From assembly GCF_015500055.1 (NCBI RefSeq), contig NZ_CP045492.1, positions 1,622,501 through 1,686,500 of the forward strand: a stretch of DNA of 64,000 bases. The letters are read 5' to 3'. Source of the DNA: Mesorhizobium sp. NBSH29 (GTDB lineage Bacteria > Pseudomonadota > Alphaproteobacteria > Rhizobiales > Rhizobiaceae). The translations under genes were made by a program, and so were the position numbers. The notes under the pieces are model-generated. The model saw only the letters and a list, made by a program, of their open reading frames with translations. It had not been told where the DNA came from and searched no databases. Below, one piece after another: positions 46,412 through 55,869 of the stretch (position 1 is the first letter of the stretch; every line of letters begins with the position of its first letter).

Positions 46412-47134
46412 ATGCAATCGCGACACACAGTCCGCTCATTCGACGAAGACCTGAAATATCTCGCCAGTCGCATTGCTGCGATGGGTGGCCATGCCGAACG
46501 TATGGTGGACCAGGCGGTGCTGGCGCTTGTGGATGCCGATAGCAGGCTTGCGCGCAAGGTTATCGAAGATGACGAGTTTTTGGATGAAGGCCAGCGCGAC
46601 ATCGACGAGAAATCCATTGTCTTCATCGCCAAGCGCCAACCGATGGCCGACGACCTGCGCGAGATCATTGGTGCGATCCGCATTTCGTCGGATTTGGAAA
46701 GGGTCGGCGATCTGGGCAAAAACATTGCCAAGCGCGTTGGCGCGGTGAGCGACGTCCGCCATCCATTCAGCCTGTTTCGTGGCCTGCAGTCGTTTGCCGA
46801 CCTTGCGCTGACACAATTGAAGGACGTGCTCGACGCCTATGCGTCACGTTCGGTGGACCGTCTCGGTTTCATCCGTGATCGCGATGACCAGATCGATGCG
46901 ATGTATACCTCGCTCTTTCGCGAACTGCTCACCTACATGATGGAAGATCCGCGCAACATCACCCCCTGCACGCATCTGTTGTTCTGCGCCAAAAATATTG
47001 AGCGCATCGGCGACCACGCTACCAACATTGCCGAGACGGTTTATTATGTCGCGACCGGCGAGCAGATGCCGCCGGACCGCCCGAAGGAAGACAAGAGCCA
47101 TCGGGTCACCGTTTCTGTTGAACCGGCGAACTGA
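46412..47134 (+). CDS. phoU: Phosphate signalling protein PhoU
   Basis: 240 aa, two PhoU helical repeats with the metal-site motifs (DEFLDEGQRDIDEKSI, RISSDLERVGDLGKNIAKR and KNIERIGDHATNIAETV). PhoU keeps PhoR quiet when phosphate is ample and limits Pst. It lies 120 bases after phoR. In related genomes pstCAB usually lies between phoR and phoU; here they are absent. Confidence 0.95.
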   Translation: MQSRHTVRSFDEDLKYLASRIAAMGGHAERMVDQAVLALVDADSRLARKVIEDDEFLDEGQRDIDEKSIVFIAKRQPMADDLREIIGAIRISSDLERVGDLGKNIAKRVGAVSDVRHPFSLFRGLQSFADLALTQLKDVLDAYASRSVDRLGFIRDRDDQIDAMYTSLFRELLTYMMEDPRNITPCTHLLFCAKNIERIGDHATNIAETVYYVATGEQMPPDRPKEDKSHRVTVSVEPAN

Positions 47135-47207
47135 CCCTTCAACAAGCCCAAAATAACGAGACACATTCCGATCTGGTGTGCGGGGTCAGCACAATGCTGT
47201 TCCACAC

Positions 47208-47235
47208 AAAAAACGGCTGGCACCGATGCCAGCCG
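47208..47235 (-). terminator. Rho-independent terminator of gcrA
   Basis: On the minus strand CGGCTGGC pairs perfectly with GCCAGCCG around a 6-base loop and leads into six Ts (plus-strand A-run 47208-47213). It lies about 47 bases past the gcrA stop. From the other side the same stem could also slow phoU transcription. Confidence 0.85.
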
Positions 47236-47281
47236 AGTTTCCCGCCCAGGGAGGAATTATGGCGGGGGTCAGATCATCTAT

Positions 47282-47800
47282 CTAACGGCTCCGACGACGC
47301 TCCGAAGCTGGCTGGAACGCGATTTTGGAGTGATAGCCGCAATAGGGGCCGCTATCCGAGCAATCATTGCCGCAGAAGCTGAATTCTTCGGAAAGCGGGT
47401 CGCCGTTCGGCCATTTGCAGGTGCGCTCGCTCAGCTGCACCAGATGCAGGCGGCGCGAAATCGGAACCACAACATTGGAGACCGGCCGCAGATGATGGCG
47501 GGCTACCGGTTCGACATCAAACTGCGCCTGAAGTGCCGTTGCACCCACTGAAACGGGCATCGAGCGCATCGACGACGAGGAAGTGCGCGAGACTGATTTG
47601 GTGACTGTCGCTCCCTGGACCGACTTTTTCTGCCGGGCAGGCGAAGCTGTTGCCCGTCCACGGCTTGAAAGTTTCAGCCTGTGAACCTTTCCGATAACCG
47701 CGTTGCGAGTGACACCGCCCATTTGTGCCGCGATCTGGCTGGCGCTCAATCCTTCGGCCCAGAGCTTCCGGAGAGTCTCGACGCGTTCGTCCGTCCACAT
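47282..47800 (-). CDS. gcrA: Cell-cycle regulator GcrA
   Basis: 172 aa from the ATG at 47800, chosen over one two codons upstream because AGGAG lies seven bases before it. The N-terminal DNA-binding domain (MWTDERVETLRKLWAEGLSASQIAAQMGGVTRNAVIGKVHRL) is the GcrA signature. A basic, serine-rich linker follows, then a C-terminal sigma-70-contacting region with a cysteine cluster (TCKWPNGDP, FCGNDC, PYCGYH). GcrA activates promoters carrying GANTC methylation during the alphaproteobacterial cell cycle. It ends in a strong terminator. Confidence 0.95.
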   Translation of the reverse strand: MWTDERVETLRKLWAEGLSASQIAAQMGGVTRNAVIGKVHRLKLSSRGRATASPARQKKSVQGATVTKSVSRTSSSSMRSMPVSVGATALQAQFDVEPVARHHLRPVSNVVVPISRRLHLVQLSERTCKWPNGDPLSEEFSFCGNDCSDSGPYCGYHSKIAFQPASERRRSR

Positions 47801-48189
47801 GTGCATGCTCCTGATATGGCGTGCAGGCCGGAATCCCTTCGCGCCCCGGCAATCTGTCGGGTCGATACCACATATACGCGTAAGATTAGGTCCGCCGCAC
47901 GAAATCTAGTCTTTTCTTGCCTCTAAACTACCTTGCCGGGTGACTCCGTGACAAGAGATTGGTGGCCGGTTCGAATCACTTTTTTCGGTTTTCAACAACT
48001 TGCCGATGAAACCGACCGCAACCGCAGTGCCGGATTCCGCTCGGCGACAGTGCCGACCTTTTCATTGACTTCATGGCACGAAAACCTGATATAACCGCGA
48101 AAGCCGCCGCTCGAGGCGGCTTTTTTGATTTTGGCCGACGAGGGGATCGGCGGTGCTCGCCGCGCGCCCTCACTTTTCCGGAGTATATA
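47801..48189. promoter_or_regulatory. 389-bp divergent gcrA/argD region with promoter and leader hairpin
   Basis: No coding gene is seen. TTGACT (48065-48070) and GATATA (48088-48093), 17 bases apart, form a plausible sigma-70 promoter for argD. Just at its expected start lies a perfect 9-bp hairpin, AAAGCCGCC / GGCGGCTTT (48100-48108 and 48115-48123), followed by more Ts. The hairpin has the form of a terminator, so it is either the end of an unseen small transcript from further upstream or an argD leader structure. Confidence 0.55.
48100..48126 (+). terminator. Terminator-like hairpin in the argD leader
   Basis: AAAGCCGCC-GCTCGA-GGCGGCTTT followed by three further Ts. It is 64 bases before the argD start and is not past any plus-strand gene, which is an odd place for a terminator. 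Confidence 0.6.
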
Positions 48190-49392
48190 ATGAGCGGATC
48201 GGCACTTTACGACACCTTCGCCCGTGCACCGCTGGCTTTTGACCGCGGCGAGGGATCCTGGCTCATCACCACCGGCAACGAGCGCTACCTGGATTTTGCA
48301 GCGGGCGTTGCGGTGAATTCGCTCGGCCACAGCCATCCGCAACTGGTTGCCGCGCTGACCGAGCAGGCGGCCAGGCTCTGGCATGTGTCCAACATCTACG
48401 AGATTCCCGAGCAGCTCCGGCTGGCCGAACGCCTGGTCGAGGTTACCTTTGCCGAAAAAGTGTTCTTCACCAATTCAGGCGCCGAGGCGCTGGAATGCGC
48501 CATCAAGACCGCACGCCGTTACCATTATGCGAAGGGCAACCCCGAACGGTTCAGAACGATTACCTTTGAAGGCGCCTTCCATGGCCGTACGCTGGCGACA
48601 ATCGCCGCCGGCGGGCAGCAGAAATATCTTGATGGCTTTGGACCCAAGGTCGAAGGTTTTGATCAGGTTGCCTTTGACGACATCGATGCCGCCGAAAAGC
48701 TGATTGGTCCGGAAACGGCAGCAATCCTGCTGGAGCCGGTGCAGGGCGAGGGTGGCATCCGCCAGTTTCCCACCGCCTCTCTGAAGCGCCTGCGCGACCT
48801 CTGCGACAGGCACGGGCTACTGTTGATTTTTGATGAAGTGCAATGCGGCATCGGTCGCACCGGAAAGCTTTTCGCCCATGAATGGGCCGGCATCACGCCG
48901 GACCTGATGGCGATTGCAAAAGGCATAGGCGGCGGCTTTCCAATGGGCGCATGTCTTGCCACCGAAGAAGCAGCCTCCGGCATGAAAGCAGGCGTCCATG
49001 GCACCACCTTTGGCGGCAATCCACTTGCTATGGCGGTCGGCAACGCCGTGCTGGACGTCGTCCTGGAAGATGGCTTCCTGGAGGATGTGAGCAAGAAAGC
49101 GCTACTCCTGAAGCAGGGCCTTGCGGCAATTGCGGACGAATATCCCGACGTGCTCGAAGAAATTCGCGGCATCGGCCTGATGATCGGGCTGAAGTGCAAA
49201 GTTCCAAATGGCCAGGTCAGCGCCGCGTTGCGCGATGAGAAACTGCTGACCGTGATGGCAGGTGACAATGTGATCCGTCTCTTGCCGCCCTTGACCAGCA
49301 CCGAGGAAGATATCCGGTCGGCCCTGCAGCGCATCCGCGCCGGCGCTGCCCATCTTTCTCATGCCGAAGCAGACAAGAAGCAGAACGCATGA
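48190..49392 (+). CDS. argD: Acetylornithine aminotransferase (class III)
   Basis: 400 aa PLP enzyme that makes N-acetylornithine in arginine synthesis, and may also act in lysine synthesis. Fold-type I class III marks: [39 protein letters not shown] and the PLP lysine K244 ([14 protein letters not shown]). A GGAG site eight bases before the ATG supports the start. Its TGA overlaps the argF ATG (ATGA), so the two arginine genes are co-translated. Confidence 0.95.
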   Translation: MSGSALYDTFARAPLAFDRGEGSWLITTGNERYLDFAAGVAVNSLGHSHPQLVAALTEQAARLWHVSNIYEIPEQLRLAERLVEVTFAEKVFFTNSGAEALECAIKTARRYHYAKGNPERFRTITFEGAFHGRTLATIAAGGQQKYLDGFGPKVEGFDQVAFDDIDAAEKLIGPETAAILLEPVQGEGGIRQFPTASLKRLRDLCDRHGLLLIFDEVQCGIGRTGKLFAHEWAGITPDLMAIAKGIGGGFPMGACLATEEAASGMKAGVHGTTFGGNPLAMAVGNAVLDVVLEDGFLEDVSKKALLLKQGLAAIADEYPDVLEEIRGIGLMIGLKCKVPNGQVSAALRDEKLLTVMAGDNVIRLLPPLTSTEEDIRSALQRIRAGAAHLSHAEADKKQNA

Positions 49393-50312
49393 CCGAAATT
49401 CGTCACTTCACCGACCTGTCAACTGTTTCGGCAGCCGACCTCAGGACGATTCTGGACGATGCCGTTGCGCGCAAGGGCCGCTTGAAGGCAGGTGAGCGAA
49501 GCCGCCCTCTGGACGGCAAGGTTTTGGCGATGATTTTCGACAAACCCTCGACGCGCACGCGTGTGTCGTTCGATGTCGGGATGCGCCAGCTTGGCGGCGA
49601 AACTATCATGCTGACTGGCACCGAAATGCAGCTCGGCCGCTCCGAAACCATCGCTGACACCGCAAAGGTGCTGTCGCGCTATGTCGATGCCATTATGATC
49701 CGCACCACAGATCATGGTCGGTTGCTCGAACTGACCGAAAATGCCTCCGTGCCGGTTATCAACGGACTGACCGACGACACCCATCCCTGCCAGCTGATGG
49801 CTGATGTGATGACTTATGAAGAACATCGCGGCCCGGCGCGCGGCAAGACATTTGCCTGGACGGGCGACGGCAACAATGTGCTCCATTCGTTGATCGAGGC
49901 ATCGGCGCGTTTTGATTTCCGCCTCAATGTTGCGGTGCCGGAAGGCAGCGAGCCGGAACAGAAATATGTCGACTGGGCTACGCGCAACGGCGGCACCATT
50001 TCTTTCACCCGCTCGCCACAAGAGGCTGTCACCGGTGCTGACTGCATCGTCACCGACACCTGGGTGTCGATGGGTCAGGAACATCGCGCGCGCGGCCACA
50101 ATGTGTTTTTGCCCTATCAGGTAAATGAAACTCTGATGGCACATGCCAACAAAGACGCACTATTCATGCACTGCCTCCCCGCCCATCGCGGCGAGGAAGT
50201 CACCGATGCGGTGATCGACGGACCAAGCTCGGTGGTGTTCGACGAGGCCGAAAACCGCCTGCATGCGCAAAAGGCGGTGCTGGCCTGGTGCCTCGGCGCC
50301 AGCGCGGCTTGA
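49389..50312 (+). CDS. argF: Ornithine carbamoyltransferase
   Basis: 307 aa, catalyses citrulline formation from ornithine and carbamoyl phosphate. Motifs: carbamoyl-phosphate site [17 protein letters not shown] and the ornithine-binding [13 protein letters not shown]. Coupled to argD by a four-base overlap, with hslO following about 100 bases later, the usual rhizobial order. Confidence 0.96.
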   Translation: MTEIRHFTDLSTVSAADLRTILDDAVARKGRLKAGERSRPLDGKVLAMIFDKPSTRTRVSFDVGMRQLGGETIMLTGTEMQLGRSETIADTAKVLSRYVDAIMIRTTDHGRLLELTENASVPVINGLTDDTHPCQLMADVMTYEEHRGPARGKTFAWTGDGNNVLHSLIEASARFDFRLNVAVPEGSEPEQKYVDWATRNGGTISFTRSPQEAVTGADCIVTDTWVSMGQEHRARGHNVFLPYQVNETLMAHANKDALFMHCLPAHRGEEVTDAVIDGPSSVVFDEAENRLHAQKAVLAWCLGASAA

Positions 50313-50410
50313 TCCCGGGTCAGGCACTTCCTATCTGACCGGAATTGCCTGAAATCATCACATCATCGCGCGCGAGCTGGCCTCGACGCGCTGGCACGGG
50401 ATTTGATCCA

Positions 50411-51391
50411 TTGGCTGATACGGAAAGAAAACTTGGCGAATTCGGCTTTGCCGGCGACGACGACGTTGTTCCCTTCGAGGTAGCAGGTCTGGACATGCGC
50501 GGCCGCGTTGTGCAGATGGGCCCTCTGCTCGATCAGGTGCTGGAGCGTCATCAGTATCCCGAGCCCGTCGCAAGGCTGCTGGCCGAAGCGATCGTGCTAA
50601 CGGTGCTCTTGGGCACGTCGCTGAAGTTTCAGGGAAAATTCATCCTGCAGACCCGCACGGACGGGCCTGTCGATATGCTTGTTGCCGACTTTTCCACGCC
50701 CAACGCCTTGCGCGCCTATGCCCGCTTTGATGAGAACCGGTTGGCCAAAGCAGTGGCGGAGGGACGCGCCGCGCCCGAGGACCTGCTGGGCAAGGGGGTG
50801 CTGGCCATGACCATTGATCAGGGCCAGCATATGCAACGCTACCAAGGCATTGTTGAGCTCGACGGGACCTCTATGGAAGAGGTCGCGCGCATCTATTTCC
50901 GTCAGTCGGAACAGATCCCCACCGACGCCAGGCTGGCAGTCGCCAAAATGGTGGTGCCCGGCGAGACGCGTGAGCACTGGCGTGCCGGCGGCATGCTGGT
51001 GCAATTCCTGCCCGAGGCGCCCGACCGGCTGCGCTCGCCGGATTTGTCAGGCGGCGATGGCGACCCCGAAAACGATGTGCCCCATGATGACAGCTGGCAG
51101 GAAGTGCTGGCATTGCTGGGATCAATAGAGCCGTCGGAGCTCATCGACCCGACTGTGGGCACTGAGCGGCTGCTTTATCGCCTTTTCCACCAGCATGGCG
51201 TGCGCGTGCATGAAGGCGTTCGCGTGCTCGATGAATGTTCGTGCTCGCGCGACAAGATCAAGGGCATTCTGGAAGGCTTCTCGGCGGAAGAAATTGTCGC
51301 AAGCACCGAGGATGGAGACATTAAGGTAGAATGCGAATTCTGCTCCCAGGCGTATGTGTTTGCGCCATCAGAGTTCGAGGCGGTCAAGTAG
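50411..51391 (+). CDS. hslO: Redox-regulated chaperone Hsp33
   Basis: About 326 aa from a TTG at 50411, which gives the family-typical opening ADTERKLGEFGFAGDDDVVPF; a TTG at 50345 is the other choice and the start remains uncertain. Hsp33 is a cytoplasmic holdase switched on by oxidation. Its zinc-binding redox switch is intact: C276 and C278 (DECSCS) with C308 and C311 (CEFC). It ends convergent with apaG, nine bases apart. Confidence 0.93.
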   Translation: MADTERKLGEFGFAGDDDVVPFEVAGLDMRGRVVQMGPLLDQVLERHQYPEPVARLLAEAIVLTVLLGTSLKFQGKFILQTRTDGPVDMLVADFSTPNALRAYARFDENRLAKAVAEGRAAPEDLLGKGVLAMTIDQGQHMQRYQGIVELDGTSMEEVARIYFRQSEQIPTDARLAVAKMVVPGETREHWRAGGMLVQFLPEAPDRLRSPDLSGGDGDPENDVPHDDSWQEVLALLGSIEPSELIDPTVGTERLLYRLFHQHGVRVHEGVRVLDECSCSRDKIKGILEGFSAEEIVASTEDGDIKVECEFCSQAYVFAPSEFEAVK

Positions 51392-51400
51392 CAGCCTGCT

Positions 51401-51793
51401 TCAGTTTACGGTTCTCAGCCGGTTCGGAATATCGAGCGAAAAAGTGGGTATGGTGATGTCGAACGTCTCGCCATGTTCGTTGCGCATCGTATAGGTCCCG
51501 CCCATGATGCCTGAAGGCGTCGAGAGCGGGCAGCCGGAAGTGTATTGAAAACAGTCGCCCGGATCGAGCGCGGGCTGCTCGCCGACAACGCCTGGCCCCC
51601 GCACTTCCTCGATATGACCGGCAGCGTCGGTGATCTGCCAATAGCGCGACAAAAGCTGCACCGTATCGTTTGACTGGTTGTCGATGGTGACCCGGTACGC
51701 CCAGACGTAGCGGTTTTCATCCGGCTCCGACTGGTCGTCCAGATAGAACGGTTCTACGCGGACGACGATCTGGTGTGTGGTGGTGCGATACAT
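51401..51793 (-). CDS. apaG: ApaG domain protein
   Basis: 130 aa, single ApaG (FN3-like beta) domain. The conserved stretches [42 protein letters not shown] and [18 protein letters not shown] identify it. ApaG proteins are named from work linking them to Co2+/Mg2+ phenotypes in enterobacteria; the molecular role is not settled. Divergent from the CDP-alcohol phosphatidyltransferase gene. Confidence 0.94.
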   Translation of the reverse strand: MYRTTTHQIVVRVEPFYLDDQSEPDENRYVWAYRVTIDNQSNDTVQLLSRYWQITDAAGHIEEVRGPGVVGEQPALDPGDCFQYTSGCPLSTPSGIMGGTYTMRNEHGETFDITIPTFSLDIPNRLRTVN

Positions 51794-51927
51794 GGCGACT
51801 CACTGCAACCTGTGTTGATGTTCCGCCTCAAGACGCGCAATCGTCAACTGTCTTGCATAGTTCACGCGCGATTGTGACTTCCGCGTGACACGGCAGGCAG
51901 TTATGAGCGGCAGCGAAGAGGTACTTC

Positions 51928-52533
51928 ATGCTGGATGGCTGGGCGCGGAAGCGCATCGAACCTTCGTTGAACCGCATCGGCCGCGCGTTGGCCGACGCCG
52001 GCGTTTCGGCCAATACGGTGACCTTGTTCGCCTTCGCTCTCGGCATGGCGGCGGCGCTGGCTATTGCTCTTGGCCATTTCTGGCTCGGACTGGCACTTCT
52101 CCTTATCAGCCGCCTTGGCGATGGTCTCGACGGTGCGGTGGCCAAGGCGACGCAGCGCACCGATCTCGGCGGCTATTTGGATATCGTTCTCGACTTCGCC
52201 TTCTACGGCGCCATCCCATTAGGCTTCGTGATAGCTAACCCGGCGGCCAATGCCGTTGCGGGTGCAGTCCTTGTCCTGTCGTTCTACGTGAACGGTGCGA
52301 GCTTCCTCGCCTATGCCATCATGGCCGAGAAGCGGAACCTGACAACACAGGCGCGGGGCGAAAAATCACTCTTCTTCACCACCGGGCTTGCCGAAGCGTC
52401 CGAAACGATCGCAACCTTCGTTCTTTTCTGTCTGTTTCCAGCCTATTTCGGCCCAATCGCATATATTTTTGCGGGGATCTGCTTCTACACAGCCCTTTCC
52501 CGCGTTGTTCTGGCGGCGCGTACCCTTAGCTGA
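51928..52533 (+). CDS. CDP-alcohol phosphatidyltransferase family protein
   Basis: 201 aa, about six membrane helices. The catalytic motif is present as D65-x2-D68-G-x2-A-K73...G81-x3-D85-x3-D89, with lysine in place of the usual arginine. It transfers a phosphatidyl group from a CDP-lipid to an alcohol; which alcohol is not evident. It stands alone, convergent with metZ, overlapping its end by eight bases. Confidence 0.88.
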   Translation: MLDGWARKRIEPSLNRIGRALADAGVSANTVTLFAFALGMAAALAIALGHFWLGLALLLISRLGDGLDGAVAKATQRTDLGGYLDIVLDFAFYGAIPLGFVIANPAANAVAGAVLVLSFYVNGASFLAYAIMAEKRNLTTQARGEKSLFFTTGLAEASETIATFVLFCLFPAYFGPIAYIFAGICFYTALSRVVLAARTLS

Positions 52534-53716
52534 CCGTCGCCAGTGCAGCGTCGATATCGGCAAGCAGATCGTCGATATCCTCAAGTCCCACCGACAGTCG
52601 CAACGTACCGGGATCAATCCCCAGTTCATCGCGCGCTTCATCAGTCAGGTTCTTGTGGGTGGTCGTCGCTGGATGGGTGATGAGGGTTTTTGAGTCACCC
52701 AGATTGTTCGAAATCAGGACGATATCCAGCGCGTTTTCAAATGCGAACGCGGCATTCTTTCCTGCTTTGAGATCAAAACAGATCAAGGTCGAGCCACCGC
52801 TCATCTGCCGTTTGATGATGTCGGCCTGGGGGTGGTCGGCCCGTCCGGGATAGATGACGCGTCCGATCTTTGGATGATCGGCAAGGTAATCCGCAATGCG
52901 CGCTGCACTCTCGGTCTGCTGGCGCACCCGCACCGGCAGCGTCTCCAGCCCTTTCAGCAACGTCCAGGCATTGAACGGCGACAGGCTCGGTCCGGTATGA
53001 CGAAAATAGTCGTGCAAATGTTCGTCGATCCATTCCTTGTCGGATAGGATAACACCACCAAGACAGCGGCCCTGTCCATCAATGTGCTTGGTCGCCGAAT
53101 ACACAACGATATCGGCGCCAAGCTCCATCGGCTTTTGCTGCAGTGGCGTGGCAAACACGTTGTCGACGATAAGCCGCGCACCTGCCGCATGGGCGATCTT
53201 GGCCACCGCAGCGATGTCGATCACTTCAAGCGTCGGGTTAGTCGGGCTTTCGAGGAAAAAAATCTTGGTGTTGGGGCGAACGGCCTGTTCCCAGTTTGCA
53301 AGTTCGGTGCCATCGACAAGCGTCGTCTCGATGCCGTAGCGCGGGGCCAGCGTCTCCACCACCCAACGGCAAGAGCCAAACAGCGCGCGCGCCGCGACGA
53401 TATGGTCGCCGGCATTCAGGCTGCACAGAATAGCAGCCGTCACCGCCGCCATGCCCGACGCGGTGGCCCGCGCATCTTCAGCGCCCTCCAGCGCACACAT
53501 GCGCTTTTCAAACATGTCGACTGTCGGGTTGGCGTAGCGTGAATAGATGAAACCCGGTTCCTCGCCCTTGAAGCGCGCCTCGGCGGCCTCGGCTGAGGCG
53601 TAGACATACCCTTGCGTCAAAAACATCGCCTCGGATGTTTCGCCAAAGCCGGATCGCAGGGTGCCGGCATGGACCAGCTGGGTTTGAGGCTTCAAAGGGC
53701 GCTTTGTCGAAGTCAT
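52526..53716 (-). CDS. metZ: O-succinylhomoserine sulfhydrylase
   Basis: 396 aa PLP enzyme of the Cys/Met metabolism family that makes homocysteine from O-succinyl- or O-acetylhomoserine and sulfide. The PLP lysine is K210 (VVYSATKHIDGQGR); other marks are YSRYANPTVDMFE and SGMAAVTAAILC. The start at 53716 follows the riboswitch/terminator leader; upstream in-frame codons belong to the leader RNA. It is regulated by the SAM-II riboswitch directly upstream. Confidence 0.94.
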   Translation of the reverse strand: MTSTKRPLKPQTQLVHAGTLRSGFGETSEAMFLTQGYVYASAEAAEARFKGEEPGFIYSRYANPTVDMFEKRMCALEGAEDARATASGMAAVTAAILCSLNAGDHIVAARALFGSCRWVVETLAPRYGIETTLVDGTELANWEQAVRPNTKIFFLESPTNPTLEVIDIAAVAKIAHAAGARLIVDNVFATPLQQKPMELGADIVVYSATKHIDGQGRCLGGVILSDKEWIDEHLHDYFRHTGPSLSPFNAWTLLKGLETLPVRVRQQTESAARIADYLADHPKIGRVIYPGRADHPQADIIKRQMSGGSTLICFDLKAGKNAAFAFENALDIVLISNNLGDSKTLITHPATTTHKNLTDEARDELGIDPGTLRLSVGLEDIDDLLADIDAALATVS

Positions 53717-53733
53717 CACAATCATCCAGACAC

Positions 53734-53765
53734 AAAAAAACCGGCCGCGAAAGTCGCAAACCGGT
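53734..53765 (-). terminator. Terminator hairpin in the metZ leader
   Basis: On the minus strand ACCGG...GCGA-CTT-TCGC...CCGGT followed by seven Ts, 18 bases before the metZ start. It lies about 25 bases downstream of the SAM-II aptamer, in the right place to act as its expression platform. Confidence 0.8.
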
Positions 53766-53790
53766 CCATATGGCCTAGCGGCCCAACGGT

Positions 53791-53844
53791 CCTTTAGCGA
53801 CTTGTTTAACGTGGCTGCAAGCCGACCGGCCAAATCACCACGGG
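53791..53844 (-). ncRNA. SAM-II riboswitch
   Basis: The minus strand carries the SAM-II hallmark blocks in order: CGTGGTGATTTGGCCGG, then TTGCAGCCACGTTAAACAAG and TCGCTAAAGG, which form the H-type pseudoknot that binds S-adenosylmethionine. SAM-II aptamers occur in alphaproteobacteria ahead of metA/metX/metZ, and this one precedes metZ by about 75 bases. High SAM should lower metZ expression. The terminator at 53734-53765 suggests transcriptional control. Confidence 0.93.
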
Positions 53845-53925
53845 ATAAATGCTCCTTTAGACCCGTCCCCCGCTTGCGTCAATGTTGTGTCGCGTTAAAC
53901 CTCGACCACCAATTTGGAGTAAAGT

Positions 53926-55017
53926 GTGGGCCAGACCGGTATTCTTCCCGACCACGAGATCGCAGCGTTGTTCAGCGCCGGTGCCATGAAGGCCGAGCGC
54001 GCGCTTGATCCCGATCAGATACAGCCAGCCAGCCTCGACTTGCGTCTCGGCCACAAGGCATGGCGCGTGCGGGCAAGTTTTTTGCCCGGCCCCGAGAAGA
54101 AAGTGACCGACAAGCTCGACCGCCTAAAACTGCACGAATTCGACCTGACAGATGGGGCGGTACTGGAAACGGGCTGCGTCTACATTGTTCCGCTGCTCGA
54201 AGCGCTCAATCTGCCAGCCGGCATTTCAGCCTCCGCCAATCCCAAAAGCTCGACCGGTCGTCTCGACATCTTCACCCGCGTCATGACCGACCGCGGCCAT
54301 GAGTTCGACAAGGTGCCGGCCGGCTATAAAGGTCCACTCTATCTTGAAATATCGCCACGCACCTTTCCCATCGTTGTGCGTACCGGCTCGCGCCTGTCGC
54401 AAATCCGGTTCCGCAAAGGCAATGCGGTTCTGACAGAAGCCGAACTGGAGCATCTGCACCAGACCGAAACGCTGGTGGCGACCGCCCCCCACAACATTTC
54501 AGGCGGCGGCATCGCGCTGTCCATCGATCTGGGCGGTGAAAAAGGCAGCCTGATTGGTTATCGTGGCAAGCACCATACCGGGCTGGTGGACGTCGACAAA
54601 CGTGCCGCCCATGATGTGCTCGATTTCTGGGATCCGCTTTATAACAATGGCGTCGGGGATTTAGTGCTGGACCCGGATGAATTCTATATTCTGGTGTCGC
54701 GCGAGGCTGTGCATGTGCCCCCGCTCCACGCGGCAGAGATGACCCCGTTTGATCCGCTGGTCGGAGAATTCCGCGTTCACTATGCTGGTTTCTTCGACCC
54801 AGGCTTCGGCCACTCGGCAGCCGGCGGCACCGGCAGCCGCGCGGTTCTGGAGGTGCGCAGCCATGAGGTTCCATTTATTCTGGAGCATGGCCAGATTGTC
54901 GGACGATTGGTCTACGAGCACATGCTCGCCCGGCCAACTGCACTCTACGGTTCGGATCTCAAATCGAACTATCAGGCACAGGGGCTGAAACTCTCCAAGC
55001 ATTTCCGGCCAGCCTGA
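53926..55017 (+). CDS. dcd: 2'-deoxycytidine 5'-triphosphate deaminase, long alphaproteobacterial form
   Basis: 363 aa from a GTG with GGAG just upstream. It is twice the size of E. coli Dcd, as is normal for the alphaproteobacterial form with two dUTPase-like beta domains. Core stretches: QIQPASLDLRLGHKAWRVRASFLPG, SANPKSSTGRLDIFTRVMTD and RTGSRLSQIRFRKGN. It converts dCTP to dUTP for dTTP synthesis. It is divergent from metZ, and its promoter faces the SAM-II leader. Confidence 0.93.
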   Translation: MGQTGILPDHEIAALFSAGAMKAERALDPDQIQPASLDLRLGHKAWRVRASFLPGPEKKVTDKLDRLKLHEFDLTDGAVLETGCVYIVPLLEALNLPAGISASANPKSSTGRLDIFTRVMTDRGHEFDKVPAGYKGPLYLEISPRTFPIVVRTGSRLSQIRFRKGNAVLTEAELEHLHQTETLVATAPHNISGGGIALSIDLGGEKGSLIGYRGKHHTGLVDVDKRAAHDVLDFWDPLYNNGVGDLVLDPDEFYILVSREAVHVPPLHAAEMTPFDPLVGEFRVHYAGFFDPGFGHSAAGGTGSRAVLEVRSHEVPFILEHGQIVGRLVYEHMLARPTALYGSDLKSNYQAQGLKLSKHFRPA

Positions 55018-55091
55018 GCCAACTCTCGGTCCCTTGCGCGCGACAGCACGCCATGCTTGGCTTGTCATTCCATTTTTTGAAGAGGTATCCC

Positions 55092-55862
55092 ATGCGTATT
55101 TCCACCGGTCTGCTCACTGCCGCCGCTCTTTTCCTGTCTGTCGCGTCAGGCTCCGCCGAAGACACGATGAAGCTGAAGATCGGTACTGAGGGTGCCTATC
55201 CGCCCTTCAACACCTTGTCGTCAAACGGCACCCTCGAAGGTTTCGACGTCGACATCGCCAACGCTCTTTGTGCCCAGATGAAAGCGGATTGCGAACTCGT
55301 CGCTCAGGATTGGGACGGCATCATCCCCGCTCTTCAGGCCAAGAAATTTGATGCCATCATCGCCTCGATGTCGATCACCGAGGAACGCAAGAAGCAGGTC
55401 GCCTTCACCGACAAATATTATACCACTCCACTTGCGGTCGTGGCATTGAAAGACAGCGGCATGACCGCAACAGACCCTGCTGCGATGGCTGGAAAGTCAG
55501 TGGGCGCGCAGGCCGGCACTACGCAGAGCATGTATGCCGACGATGAATATGCCAAGGCAGGCGCTGACGTGAAGTCCTATCCGACCCAGGAGGAAGCAGT
55601 CGCCGACCTGATCAATGGCCGTCTCGATGCCGTTATTTCCGACAAGTTCGTCCTCACCGACTGGCTGAAGGGCGAAGGCAAGGATTGCTGCAAGATGATT
55701 GGCGATGTGACAGGCACGGAGACCGAAGCTGGCATAGCTGTTCGCCTGGGCGAGGATGACCTGCGCGAAAAGCTCAACGCCGCGCTCAAGGCCATCGTCG
55801 CCGACGGCACCTACGCCAAGATCCAGGCGAAATACTTCGACTTCGACATTTACGGCGGATGA
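55092..55862 (+). CDS. Basic amino-acid type ABC transporter substrate-binding protein
   Basis: 256 aa. Signal peptide about 1-20 (ISTGLLTAAALFLSVASGSA); mature SBP_bac_3 domain with KIGTEGAYPPFNTLSSNGTLEGFDVDIA and DWDGIIPALQAKKFDAIIASMSITEERKK, typical of lysine/arginine/ornithine-binding proteins. Two cysteine pairs are seen (LCAQMKADC, DCC). No transporter genes follow; a strong hairpin ends the unit. It may work with a permease encoded elsewhere. Confidence 0.9.
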   Translation: MRISTGLLTAAALFLSVASGSAEDTMKLKIGTEGAYPPFNTLSSNGTLEGFDVDIANALCAQMKADCELVAQDWDGIIPALQAKKFDAIIASMSITEERKKQVAFTDKYYTTPLAVVALKDSGMTATDPAAMAGKSVGAQAGTTQSMYADDEYAKAGADVKSYPTQEEAVADLINGRLDAVISDKFVLTDWLKGEGKDCCKMIGDVTGTETEAGIAVRLGEDDLREKLNAALKAIVADGTYAKIQAKYFDFDIYGG

Positions 55863-55869
55863 CTGTCTA

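Noticed and set aside
47957-47981. Possible tRNA remnant or attachment site (T-loop-like GGTTCGAATC)
   Set aside because: The flanking bases do not form a T-stem and no acceptor or anticodon arm is present, so it is a chance match.
50318-50340. GGTCAG/CTGACC inverted repeat after argF as a terminator
   Set aside because: Short arms, an 11-base loop and no T-run make it too weak to call.
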